From contig CAWDVH010000005.1 in NCBI GenBank assembly GCA_963805705.1, forward strand, positions 620,001 through 684,000: 64,000 nucleotides of DNA. Reading direction: 5' to 3'. The position numbers were made by a program, and so were the translations under genes. How positions within the stretch are numbered: position 1 is the first letter of the stretch; each line of letters starts with the position of its first letter. This stretch comes from CAWDVH01 sp963805705 (GTDB lineage: Bacteria > Actinomycetota > Actinomycetes > Streptosporangiales > Streptosporangiaceae). The notes under the pieces were generated by a model. It was not told the DNA's origin. It made no database searches and saw nothing but the letters and a program-made list of their open reading frames with translations. Below, piece by piece: positions 34,069-41,667 of the stretch.

Positions 34069-34393
34069 GGGCGCGCTCCCCGTGGGACGGCTCGGTCTGG
34101 GCCGCGGGCTGGCTAGCGGGCTCCGTCTCGTCCAGCTCGGGCCGGTCGGTGACATCGGCCCGCGCCTTGCCGATGGCGACCAGGTAGAGGACCGGCAGCG
34201 CGATGGCTCCGACCACCACCTCCGAGTGGGCGACGTCGGGCGCCCCGAGGACCACGAACAGCACCGACAGCATGGTGCCCGCCGCGGACAGGGCCATGAC
34301 CGCGCCGTTCAGGTTGCGCATCCGGACAACCAGCACCGCGGCGGCGACCGTGAGGGCCAGCAGCAGGTAGTCCAGCGCCCAGAAGGTCGTCAT
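34055..34393 (-). CDS. DUF4040/MrpA C-terminal-like antiporter subunit (MbhD type)
   Basis: A 112-residue three-helix membrane protein: WALDYLLLALTVAAAVLVVR, RNLNGAVMALSAAGTMLSVL, and GAPDVAHSEVVVGAIALPVL, the last being the conserved DUF4040 signature (PDVA-TE-VG). This corresponds to a part of MrpA in canonical Mrp antiporters and to MbhD in hydrogenase-linked ones. The C-terminal 30 residues are charged and variable. Overlaps mnhG by 4 nt. Confidence 0.88.
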   Translation of the reverse strand: MTTFWALDYLLLALTVAAAVLVVRMRNLNGAVMALSAAGTMLSVLFVVLGAPDVAHSEVVVGAIALPVLYLVAIGKARADVTDRPELDETEPASQPAAQTEPSHGERAREPG

Positions 34394-34848
34394 GGCGCCC
34401 CCTGCCCGCCGACCGGCTCATCCCCGGACGGCGTATCCCCGGCCAGTGCATCCCCGGACGGCCCACTGTCCCCGCTGTCCCCGCTGTCCTCGCCGTCCTC
34501 GCCGTCCTGGGCCGACCTGCCCCTGGCCTGCGCGCGGGGCTCGTCGGCGACGGCACCCGGCCACATCGGCACGCCGCTCTTGTACGCGGCCCTGGCCAGG
34601 GCGTGTGACGCGGCCGGATTGACGATGAGCAGCAGCGCGGCGACGAGCAACGCGCGGCTGCCGTAGCTGCTGATCGGCCCCTCCCCGACCACCAGCGCGA
34701 TCAGCATCGGCAGGGCGCCCATGGTGACCGTCTTGCTCGAGCACTGGATCCGGCTGTAGACGTCGGGCATCCGCAGGATCCCGACCGCACCAGACAAGGT
34801 GAAGGCCAGGCCGATCACGGCCAGCGCGATGACGATGGCGTCTCTCAC
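34390..34848 (-). CDS. mnhG: Mrp/Mnh-type antiporter subunit G
   Basis: MnhG family: three helices with the conserved LRMPDVYSRIQCSSKTVTMG sequence (family GxLRxPDxyxRLHAasKa), then ALPMLIALVVGEGPISSYGS and LLVAALLLIVNPAASHALAR with the conserved T/NPxxxHxLARAAY. It carries a 60-residue Gly/Asp/Ser tail (GEDGEDSGDSGDSGPSGDAL) not found in typical MnhG. 152 residues. Coupled to mnhF by a 4-nt overlap. Confidence 0.93.
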   Translation of the reverse strand: MRDAIVIALAVIGLAFTLSGAVGILRMPDVYSRIQCSSKTVTMGALPMLIALVVGEGPISSYGSRALLVAALLLIVNPAASHALARAAYKSGVPMWPGAVADEPRAQARGRSAQDGEDGEDSGDSGDSGPSGDALAGDTPSGDEPVGGQGAP

Positions 34849-35105
34849 AGCAGCCCCCGCTCGAGGTAGCGCGACCAGATGATGGCGCCGAGGTAGCTGA
34901 AGGACGCCAGCCAGAGCGAGACGTCCAGGTAGATGGTCCGGCCGGCGAACGCGGCGAAGAACAGGACGGCCAGCGCGGCCTGCGTCGATATCGTGTTCAG
35001 GGCTACGATCCGGTCACTGATCGTCGGGCCGACGGCCAGCCGGATGAACAGCAGGACGGTGATCGCCAGCTCGGCGATCGCCACCGCCAGATAGACCTGG
35101 GCCAC
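34845..35105 (-). CDS. mnhF: Mrp/Mnh-type antiporter subunit F
   Basis: An 86-residue three-helix protein of the MnhF/PhaF family: AIAELAITVLLFIRLAVGPT, the conserved GPTISDRIVALNTIST, and YLDVSLWLASFSYLGAIIWS. GTG start 35105, 4 bp after the mnhE stop. Small integral subunit of the antiporter; the conserved DR pair (SDRIVALN) is present. Confidence 0.92.
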   Translation of the reverse strand: MAQVYLAVAIAELAITVLLFIRLAVGPTISDRIVALNTISTQAALAVLFFAAFAGRTIYLDVSLWLASFSYLGAIIWSRYLERGLL

Positions 35106-35109
35106 TAGG

Positions 35110-35631
35110 TCACCGCCCCCGGCGCGGCCAGGCCAGGATCCGCTCCACCGGCCCGTTGATCTGCCGCCGGGCCTCCTCGGGCCCGCCGTCCGGCACCTCG
35201 ACGGCGTGATATTGCAGCTGCCGCCGGCTGCGGTCGAGGTCGACGAGCTGGTTGTCCACGATGACCGAGGTGATCAGGCCCACCGCGGTCAGCCCGCCGA
35301 CCGAGTCCTGGTCCGTCGGGACGATGATCATGCCGGTTCGCAGCCGCTTCCGCAGCCGGGGGTCCCAGATCAGCCGGGACAGCCGCAGGTTGGCCGCGAT
35401 AATCTGCCGGACGGCCAGCAGCAGCAGGAGCGCGGTCCCAGCCAGCCGCCGCGGAGTGAGCAGCCGCCACGGCCTGGCGACTTCGCCCAGCGGTGCCAGG
35501 GCCACCGCCACGGCGGCGGCGATCCCCGCGCCGAACAGCAGCTGTTCCGCCGTCCGGGTCCAGGTCAGCAGGACCCAGACCGTGTACGTCCAGCAGAACA
35601 AGGCCATCGCCCGCCGGGTCATCTCGCGCAC
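35110..35631 (-). CDS. mnhE: Mrp/Mnh-type antiporter subunit E
   Basis: First gene of the antiporter operon. The 173-residue MnhE family protein has N-terminal helices (AMALFCWTYTVWVLLTWTRT, GAGIAAAVAVALAPLGEVA), then AVRQIIAANLRLSRLIWDPR, and a soluble domain with GLTAVGLITSVIVDNQLVDL. The usual P-G-T motif is only partly recognisable. GTG start 35631. No SD-perfect alternative is seen. The promoter should lie in 35632-35817, where GATAAT (complement of 35663-35668) is a weak -10 candidate. Confidence 0.88.
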   Translation of the reverse strand: MREMTRRAMALFCWTYTVWVLLTWTRTAEQLLFGAGIAAAVAVALAPLGEVARPWRLLTPRRLAGTALLLLLAVRQIIAANLRLSRLIWDPRLRKRLRTGMIIVPTDQDSVGGLTAVGLITSVIVDNQLVDLDRSRRQLQYHAVEVPDGGPEEARRQINGPVERILAWPRRGR

Positions 35632-35817
35632 TCAGGCACCCGCCTGCACGGCCCAGTTCAGCATTATCGCCCTTCCTGGCAGCGCCTCGGACGTGCTCAG
35701 GACGGCACGCGCCCCCTGCAGTACCCCGGGCCGCCCGTCCAAACGTCGGTGGGTGCCCAGCCATCGCCCGACCGGGCTGAGGTCGAAGGGTGGGGCCGGG
35801 TAGCGCCTGCGGGAGAT

Positions 35818-35858
35818 GCCGATGGCCTGGCCGGAAGAGTTCCGGCCAGGCCATCGGC
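35818..35858 (-). terminator. Strong hairpin terminator 3' of the MFS exporter gene
   Basis: A perfect 19-bp inverted repeat (35818-35836 with 35840-35858; inner part TGGCCGGAA/TTCCGGCCA) around a 3-nt loop GAG, 46 bp beyond the MFS stop and before the antiporter operon. It would insulate the antiporter operon from the MFS transcript coming from the same strand. Confidence 0.85.
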
Positions 35859-35904
35859 GGTGGTGGCGGGGGCTGCCCGCCGCTATCCGTTGCGCGTGGT
35901 GGTT

Positions 35905-37497
35905 TTATCCGGTCATCGGGTTCGGGACGCCGGCCAGGTCCTCGCGCTTGACCCGGATGACGGCGACGGTCACGATGAACGCCAGCAGTGCGATCGCGGC
36001 CGACACCTCGAACCCGCGGGAGAAGCCGACCGACAGGGCGTGATCGTAGATCGCGACCTTGATCTCGGCGGCGGTGCCGTGCAGCGGGTGGCCGGCCCTG
36101 GCCGCGGCCACGGCGGACGCCGACGACTTGCGAGCCGTGTCAGCCACGACGCTCCAGGCCACGGTGCCCAGAATGGCCAGCCCGATCGACCCGCCGACCT
36201 GCTGGCCGGTGTTGAGCAGGCTGGAGGCCAGGCCGGTGTCCCGGTCCTCGACGCGGGATAGCGCGACGAGGGTCAGCGGCATGAACAGCATGCCCATGCC
36301 GGCCGCCGTCACCAGCATCGGGCCGAGCAGGCCAGAGGCGTAATTGCTGTGCTCGGTGATCCGCGACAGCCAGAACATCCCGCTCGCGGCCGTCGCCGAC
36401 CCCACCAGCAGCAGCGGCCGCGCGCCGATCCGCGGGACCAGCTGGGCGCTGACCCCGGCCATGAGCATGACGGTGGCCATCATCGGCAGGTAGGCCAGGC
36501 CGGTCCGCAGGGCACTGTAGCCCCATACGGTCTGCACGAAGATGGTCAGGAAGAAGAACATGCCGAACAGCGCGGTGCCGACGCAGAGCATGATCACGTA
36601 GGCGCCGGACCGGTTGCGGTTGCGGAAGATCCGCAGCGGCATCAGCGCGTGCCTGCTGCGCGCCTCGATGAGGATGAACGAGGCGAGCAGTACCACGGCT
36701 GCGACCAGGGACACGATGACCTTGGTGTCGCCCCAGTGCGAGACGCCGTCGGGGGTTGTGCCCGCGCTGGTCAGCCCGTAGACCAGCGCGACCAGCCCGA
36801 GGGTGCCGGTGATCGCGCCGGGCAGGTCGAAGCGGCCGCGGGTGCCCTTGGAGCTGGCGAGCACGCGAGGCGCGGCGAGCGCGACGGCGATCCCGATCGG
36901 CACGTTGACGAAGAACACCCAGCGCCAGGACAAGTAGGTGGTCAGCAGGCCGCCGGCGATCAGGCCGACCGCGCCGCCCGCGATGCTCATCGCGGCATAG
37001 ACGCCCATCGCCCGGTTGCGCGGGGGCCCTTCGGGGAACGTCGTGGCGACCAGGGCCAGGGCGGTCGGGGCGATGATCGCGCCGCCGACGCCCTGCACGG
37101 CGCGGGCGGCCAGCAGCCAGCCCTGCGACGGGGCGAATCCGCCCAGCAGCGAGGCGATCGAGAACAGGATGATGCCGGCGATGAAGACGCGCCGCCTGCC
37201 GAGGATGTCCCCGGCGCGGCCGCCGAGCAGCAGCAGGCCGCCGAAGGTCAGGGCATAGGCGTTGACGACCCACTCCAGGCCGGAGCCGGAGAAGCCGAGC
37301 GCACGCTGGATATCGGGCAGGGCGACGTTCACGATCGTGGCGTCGAGCACCACCATGAGCTGGGCGGTGGCGATGACGACCAGTGCCAGTCCGAGATGAC
37401 GAGCGGCCGGACGGCCGGGCGCGCCGGGCCGGGCGTCGATGACGGCGGTGCCGCCCGACGACGCGCCCGGTCCGCTAGCGGACGTGTTGGCAGACAT
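35905..37497 (-). CDS. MFS drug exporter, EmrB/QacA (DHA2, 14-TM) family
   Basis: A 530-residue proton-driven exporter with about 14 membrane helices. Family motifs: LMVVLDATIVNVALPDIQRA (motif D1), WVVNAYALTFGGLLLLGGRA, GDILGRRRVFIAG (motif A), AARAVQGVGGAIIAPTALAL, GGAVGLIAGGLLTTYLSWRW (motif C) with FFVNVPIGI. A flexible Ser/Gly-rich N-tail precedes. Start ATG 37497 with AGGAG upstream; a longer open frame to 37683 lacks such a site. The MarR gene lies 197 bp upstream on the same strand, so drug-inducible control by it is likely. Confidence 0.93.
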   Translation of the reverse strand: MSANTSASGPGASSGGTAVIDARPGAPGRPAARHLGLALVVIATAQLMVVLDATIVNVALPDIQRALGFSGSGLEWVVNAYALTFGGLLLLGGRAGDILGRRRVFIAGIILFSIASLLGGFAPSQGWLLAARAVQGVGGAIIAPTALALVATTFPEGPPRNRAMGVYAAMSIAGGAVGLIAGGLLTTYLSWRWVFFVNVPIGIAVALAAPRVLASSKGTRGRFDLPGAITGTLGLVALVYGLTSAGTTPDGVSHWGDTKVIVSLVAAVVLLASFILIEARSRHALMPLRIFRNRNRSGAYVIMLCVGTALFGMFFFLTIFVQTVWGYSALRTGLAYLPMMATVMLMAGVSAQLVPRIGARPLLLVGSATAASGMFWLSRITEHSNYASGLLGPMLVTAAGMGMLFMPLTLVALSRVEDRDTGLASSLLNTGQQVGGSIGLAILGTVAWSVVADTARKSSASAVAAARAGHPLHGTAAEIKVAIYDHALSVGFSRGFEVSAAIALLAFIVTVAVIRVKREDLAGVPNPMTG

Positions 37498-37694
37498 TCG
37501 GGTCTCTCCTAAGGCGTTGTTTCCTGAGCGTCCGGCGCCGGCATACTGGCGCGGGGGCGCACGAATCCGTCGCGGGGCCGGATCGGCACTGCGCTGGAGT
37601 TTTGCGGTTAATAAGAGATCTGCGGGGTTGCGGGCGGGTGGCCTGATGTGGGGCGGCCCGGCCGTATGAGGTACGCCGGCCATGTGCGGCTGGC

Positions 37695-38339
37695 TTAGCC
37701 GGTGCGCGGCTGGCTTAAGCCAGCGCTGGCCGCAGCGGCGCTCACGGTTTCCTCCACCTCCCCCGCGGATGCCGGGGGCTTGGGGGCAGCCGGGGCCGGA
37801 GTCGCTGGTGAGCCAGCGTCAGCGAAGACAGGGGAGTCCGCGTCCGCCGAGGCGGGAGTGACGGCCGAGTCGGTATCGGGCAGATCCTGGCAGGTGAGCA
37901 TCTTGCGGATCAGGGCAATCAGCTGCTTGCGTTCGTCTTCATCGAGAGTCCGGCTCCATGGCATCCGCGCCGCCATCTCGCTTTCGATGCGGTGCTTCAG
38001 CGCCAGGCCGTCGTCGGTGAGCACGAGGTTCTTGACCCGGCGGTCCCCGGGATGAGCTTCCCGCCTAGCCAGTCCCCGCTTTTCCAGCATGTCGGCCACG
38101 ACGGTGACGAAGGACGGGTCGCAGTGCATGCGCTTGCCGAGGTCTTTCATGGCCATCGGGCGCTCCAGCGTGTGCAGCGCCTTGAAGAAGAAGGTCGGGA
38201 CGTGCCAGCGCTGGGCCATGCTCTCGCTCAGCGCCATGATGCGCCCGACCAGCTCGAAGACCCCGTCCAGGATCTCCGCGTCGAGCTGCTCGCCACGCGA
38301 CTCGCCTTTCACGCCCGGCTCCCGTCTTGCCGCTCTCAT
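37695..38339 (-). CDS. MarR-family transcriptional regulator with long Ala/Pro tail
   Basis: Winged-helix MarR protein: FFKALHTLERPMAMKDLGKR, MHCDPSFVTVVADMLEKRGL (recognition helix), ARREAHPGDRRVKNLVLTDD (wing), then the dimerisation helix SRTLDEDERKQLIALIRKML. A ~60-residue Ala/Pro/Ser C-tail is unusual. Start is uncertain: ATG 38339 is chosen because a TTGACA-18-TATGGT promoter overlaps the upstream TTG at 38393; ATG 38339 has no clear SD. Probably represses itself and the MFS exporter downstream. Confidence 0.87.
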   Translation of the reverse strand: MRAARREPGVKGESRGEQLDAEILDGVFELVGRIMALSESMAQRWHVPTFFFKALHTLERPMAMKDLGKRMHCDPSFVTVVADMLEKRGLARREAHPGDRRVKNLVLTDDGLALKHRIESEMAARMPWSRTLDEDERKQLIALIRKMLTCQDLPDTDSAVTPASADADSPVFADAGSPATPAPAAPKPPASAGEVEETVSAAAASAGLSQPRTG

Positions 38340-38388
38340 CCAGTGGCGCTGGAGGAGCAGGCACCTGACCTCGTAAATAGTTAAGTAG

Positions 38389-38439
38389 CTCAACCATACC
38401 TACGCTGGCTTGAGCCTGTCAATCTTTTATCAACTCAAG
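38389..38439 (-). promoter_or_regulatory. MarR promoter with TTGAG operator repeats
   Basis: On the minus strand, TTGACA (complement of 38417-38422) and TATGGT (complement of 38393-38398) are 18 bp apart, a close match to a vegetative promoter. They are surrounded by three copies of a CTTGAG/CTCAAG-type hexamer: 38409-38414 and 38434-38439 as an inverted pair, and CTCAAC at 38389-38394. These flank the -35 and -10 boxes and are good candidates for the MarR operator. The region is strikingly A/T-rich for this genome. Confidence 0.7.
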
Positions 38440-38644
38440 CATTCGGGGCCGGGGGAGCCGGGGCGCACGTCCCAGGCGGCCGGAGCGAAGGGCGGGAGCG
38501 GCGAGGCGATCTGGCTGCCCCTGGGGTGGCCCGCCTGGGGGGCGTCCGGTGGGAATCCGGCCGAACCTTCAGGGGTAGTTCCGGGTCTATACCGGTAGGC
38601 GGCGCAACGAGGCCCGCCGGGTAGTCGACGGGGCGGCAGCGGAC

Positions 38645-40465
38645 ATGGCGACGAAACGGACACCCGCCGGGCCAGCTCACCCTGGCGGGTCTGGCGGGCC
38701 TGACAGGAATGACGATTCTGGCGGGGCTGGCGACGGCGGCGGGGGTGGCGACGGCGGCGGGGATGACAGGGCTGGCCAGGATGGCGAGGCCGGCGGGGCG
38801 CCGGGGCGCCGGAGGTTCTTGCTGGCGGCGGGTGCGGTCGTCGGAGCGGCGGCGGCGGGAGCCGTGGCCCTGGCGGCCGGCCGGCACGAGAGTCCGGGCG
38901 GACGGCAGCGGCCCGGTGCCGATTCGTTTCGCCCTGTTACGGGTCGCGCGGCGGGCGACGGGTCCGGCCGCGCGCGCATGGCCGGTGCGCAGCCGGCCGA
39001 CTGGGCCGCCCTGCGCCGGCAGCTTTCCTCCGGGCAGCTGGACCGGCCAGGAGAGCACGGCTACGGCAGGGCCCGGCTGCTGTTCGACCCGCGCTTCGAT
39101 GACATCCGGCAGGCCGGCGTCGCGTACTGCCAGGTGCCTGCAGACGTTAGCGCCTGCCTCGATTTCGCCCGCCGGTTCGGCGTTCGGGTCGCAGCGCGGG
39201 CGGGCGGGCACAGCTATGGCGGCTGGTCGAGCACGACCGGCCTGGTGATCGATGTCACCCGGATGTCCTCGTTCCGGCTGGACCCCGCGGCGGGGACCGT
39301 GCGGGTCGGCGCGGGAACGCTTCTCATCGACCTCTACTCGAAACTGTCGGCGCACGGGCTCGCCGTCCCTGGCGGATCGTGCCCGACGGTCGGGGTGGCC
39401 GGCCTCGCCCTCGGCGGTGGTGTCGGCGTGGTCGGCCGGGCCCTCGGGCTCACCTGCGACAACATCGAGGCGGTGCAGATGGTGACGGCGGACGGCGCGG
39501 TCATCGAATGCGACTCCGCTGGCCATAGCGAGGAGTTCTGGGCCTGCCGCGGTGGCGGCGGCGGCAGTTTCGGCGTGGTGACGGCCTTCACGTTCCGGAC
39601 GCATGAGATGGCCCAGATCGTCGTGTTCTATCTTCAGTGGCCCTGGCCGCAGGCCGCCAGGGTGATCTCCGGATGGCAGTCCTGGGCGCCGTTCGCGCCC
39701 GACGGGCTCTGGTCTTACCTGCACCTGGCCGCGGCGAGCGGAGGGCAGACGCCGGTGGTCACCGTCGGGGGCACCTGCCTCGGGAGCGTGGCGGCCACCG
39801 AGGCGCAGCTCAGCAGGCTGTACGCAGCAGTCGGGACCGCGCCGGTGAGCCCGTTCGTCCAGGAGGAGCCGTATCTGGACGCGATGCTCGTCGAGGCGGG
39901 CTGCGCGCCGCTGTCGGTCCCGCAGTGCCACCTGCCTTCGCAGCGGCCGGCCGGGCGGCTGACGCGTCAGCCCCAGCTGGCCAAGTCCGACTTCTTTACC
40001 AGGGAACTCCCCCGGCGGGGCATCAGCGAGATGCTGGCCGGGGTCGAGCGCATGCAGGGCATCGCCGGCGCCTCCGGTGGCACGGGCGGGATCGCGCTCG
40101 ATGCGCTCGGCGGCGCGATCAACCGCGTTAGCCCGGCCGCCACCGCGTTCGTGCACCGTGATGGGTTGTTCCTAGCGCAGTACACCACGGACTGGGACGC
40201 CGGCGGGTCAGGCGCGGGCGGGACGGGCGCCGCTGGTGTCGGCCGTCAGGCGGCGTGGCTGCGCTCGTTCTACGCCTCGATGCGGCCGTATGCGAGCGGC
40301 CAGGCCTACCAGAACTATGCTGACCCGGACCTGGTGAACTGGCGGCAGGCGTATTACGGCGCGAACTACGGTCGGCTGCAGCAGGTCAAGGCGGCCTGTG
40401 ACCCGCACGATATGTTGCGCTTTGCGCAGTCAGTCGGCCTGCCGCAGGCCAGCGGGCACGGCTGA
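38645..40465 (+). CDS. Tat-exported FAD-linked oxidase, berberine-bridge (BBE) type
   Basis: A 606-residue secreted flavoprotein. A twin-arginine signal (GRRRFLLAAGAVVGAAAAGA, residues about 54-73) is preceded by an unusually long Gly/Asp-rich n-region. The FAD_binding_4 domain has RAGGHSYGGWSSTTGLVIDV with the His expected to bind FAD (about His189), and GGSCPTVGVAGLALGGGVGV with the Cys used for bicovalent attachment (about Cys246). The C-terminal BBE motif is NYADPDLVNWRQAYYGANYG. Substrates in this family are sugars or alkaloid-like alcohols; none can be assigned. No neighbouring pathway genes. Confidence 0.9.
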   Translation: MATKRTPAGPAHPGGSGGPDRNDDSGGAGDGGGGGDGGGDDRAGQDGEAGGAPGRRRFLLAAGAVVGAAAAGAVALAAGRHESPGGRQRPGADSFRPVTGRAAGDGSGRARMAGAQPADWAALRRQLSSGQLDRPGEHGYGRARLLFDPRFDDIRQAGVAYCQVPADVSACLDFARRFGVRVAARAGGHSYGGWSSTTGLVIDVTRMSSFRLDPAAGTVRVGAGTLLIDLYSKLSAHGLAVPGGSCPTVGVAGLALGGGVGVVGRALGLTCDNIEAVQMVTADGAVIECDSAGHSEEFWACRGGGGGSFGVVTAFTFRTHEMAQIVVFYLQWPWPQAARVISGWQSWAPFAPDGLWSYLHLAAASGGQTPVVTVGGTCLGSVAATEAQLSRLYAAVGTAPVSPFVQEEPYLDAMLVEAGCAPLSVPQCHLPSQRPAGRLTRQPQLAKSDFFTRELPRRGISEMLAGVERMQGIAGASGGTGGIALDALGGAINRVSPAATAFVHRDGLFLAQYTTDWDAGGSGAGGTGAAGVGRQAAWLRSFYASMRPYASGQAYQNYADPDLVNWRQAYYGANYGRLQQVKAACDPHDMLRFAQSVGLPQASGHG

Positions 40466-40590
40466 ACGCCGGGTCATGTCGGCCTGGTCGCGGGTCCGGC
40501 GGTCCGGAGTGGATCGCCGCTGCGGGGACTGGCAGGATTAGCCTGGATGCTACGAAACCGCCCACGAACGCAAAAGGGAGACAAACGCGC

Positions 40591-41334
40591 ATGGACGAAG
40601 CGCTGACCGCAGAAACCATCAGCATCGCCGGTCATGGCGGAGATATAATTGAGGCTTATCTGGCTAAGCCGGAGGGTGTCGCCTCATTTGGCAGTGTGGT
40701 GGTGATCCATCACATGCCCGGCTACGACTCAGCGACCAAAGAGATCGCCAGAAAGTTCGCCGCCTATGGCTACGCCGCCCTGATGCCGAACCTCTATCAC
40801 CGTGACGCGCCGGGAGCCAGCCCTGATGACGCGGCGGCGGCGGCGCGGGCCAAGGGCGGCGTGCCGGACGAGCGGCTGGTGGGCGATGTCGGGGGGGCGG
40901 CCGACTACCTGCGGGCGCTGGATGGCGCTAACGGCAAGGTCGGCGTGATCGGCTACTGCTCCGGCGGCCGGCAGTCGTTCCTGGCGGCCTGCAGCCTGCC
41001 GCTCGACGCGGCCGTGGACTGCTACGGAGCGTGCATCGTGAATGCTCCGCCGGAGGGAATGCCGCTCAAGGTGAAGCCGATCGTCGGGCTTTCCGAGTAC
41101 CTGTCCTGCCCGCTCCTCGGCCTGTTCGGCGCGGACGACAAGTTCCCGGCGCCGGAGGAGACGGCGGAGCTCTCAAAGGTCCTGGAAGGCCTGGGCAAGG
41201 AGCATGAGTTCCACACCTACGACGGTGCCGGCCATGCATTCTTTTCCGTCAACAGGGCCGCCTACCGGGTAGAGGCCGCGAATGACGGCTGGGAAAAGAT
41301 CTGGGATTTCTACGGCCGTTACCTGGCCGGCTGA
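40591..41334 (+). CDS. Dienelactone hydrolase family protein
   Basis: A 247-residue alpha/beta hydrolase of the DLH family. The cysteine nucleophile is in GVIGYCSGGRQSF (Cys123), the acid in LFGADDKFPAPEE, and the histidine in YDGAGHAFFSVNR. The early block VVVIHHMPGYDSATKEIARK is the family oxyanion region. ATG with AAAGGGAGA upstream. The real substrate is unknown; it lies in tandem with a small DUF6295-like gene 11 bp downstream, with which it is probably cotranscribed. Confidence 0.9.
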   Translation: MDEALTAETISIAGHGGDIIEAYLAKPEGVASFGSVVVIHHMPGYDSATKEIARKFAAYGYAALMPNLYHRDAPGASPDDAAAAARAKGGVPDERLVGDVGGAADYLRALDGANGKVGVIGYCSGGRQSFLAACSLPLDAAVDCYGACIVNAPPEGMPLKVKPIVGLSEYLSCPLLGLFGADDKFPAPEETAELSKVLEGLGKEHEFHTYDGAGHAFFSVNRAAYRVEAANDGWEKIWDFYGRYLAG

Positions 41335-41345
41335 AAGGGGCTTGC

Positions 41346-41609
41346 ATGTGCACTTACCTGACCGAGAAGATCGAGATCACCGGAAGCGGCAAGGGCGCCT
41401 CGGGCTGGTTCTCGCTGAGCGACGCCAGCGTCTACTTTGATCATCCCGTGCACGCGATGGAGGAACACACGCTTAACATCGACTTCGCCAACCCCGCTAA
41501 GGGCCCGTCGGCGCGGGTCGCGGTGGAGCTGACCGCGGAGTCGGCACGGGCACTGGCCAAGGCGATCGAGTTCACCCTGGCGTCCGCGCCACCGGGAATG
41601 GTGGCCTGA
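41346..41609 (+). CDS. Small conserved protein (DUF6295-like)
   Basis: An 87-residue protein, MCTYLTEKIEITGSGKGASG, with WFSLSDASVYFDHPVHAMEE and HTLNIDFANPAKGPSARVAV. It fits a small family I recall as DUF6295, characterised by the MCTY.TE opening and a His-containing DHP.HA.EHTLNIDF core. No catalytic motif can be assigned. ATG with AAAGGGGC upstream; the gene follows the DLH gene directly, suggesting a shared function, perhaps small-molecule handling. Confidence 0.7.
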   Translation: MCTYLTEKIEITGSGKGASGWFSLSDASVYFDHPVHAMEEHTLNIDFANPAKGPSARVAVELTAESARALAKAIEFTLASAPPGMVA

Positions 41610-41667
41610 GCCGGACTGTCGGCGGTCCGTGCCAGGATCAGCCCAGGACCGCGGGCAGGAGATGGCA

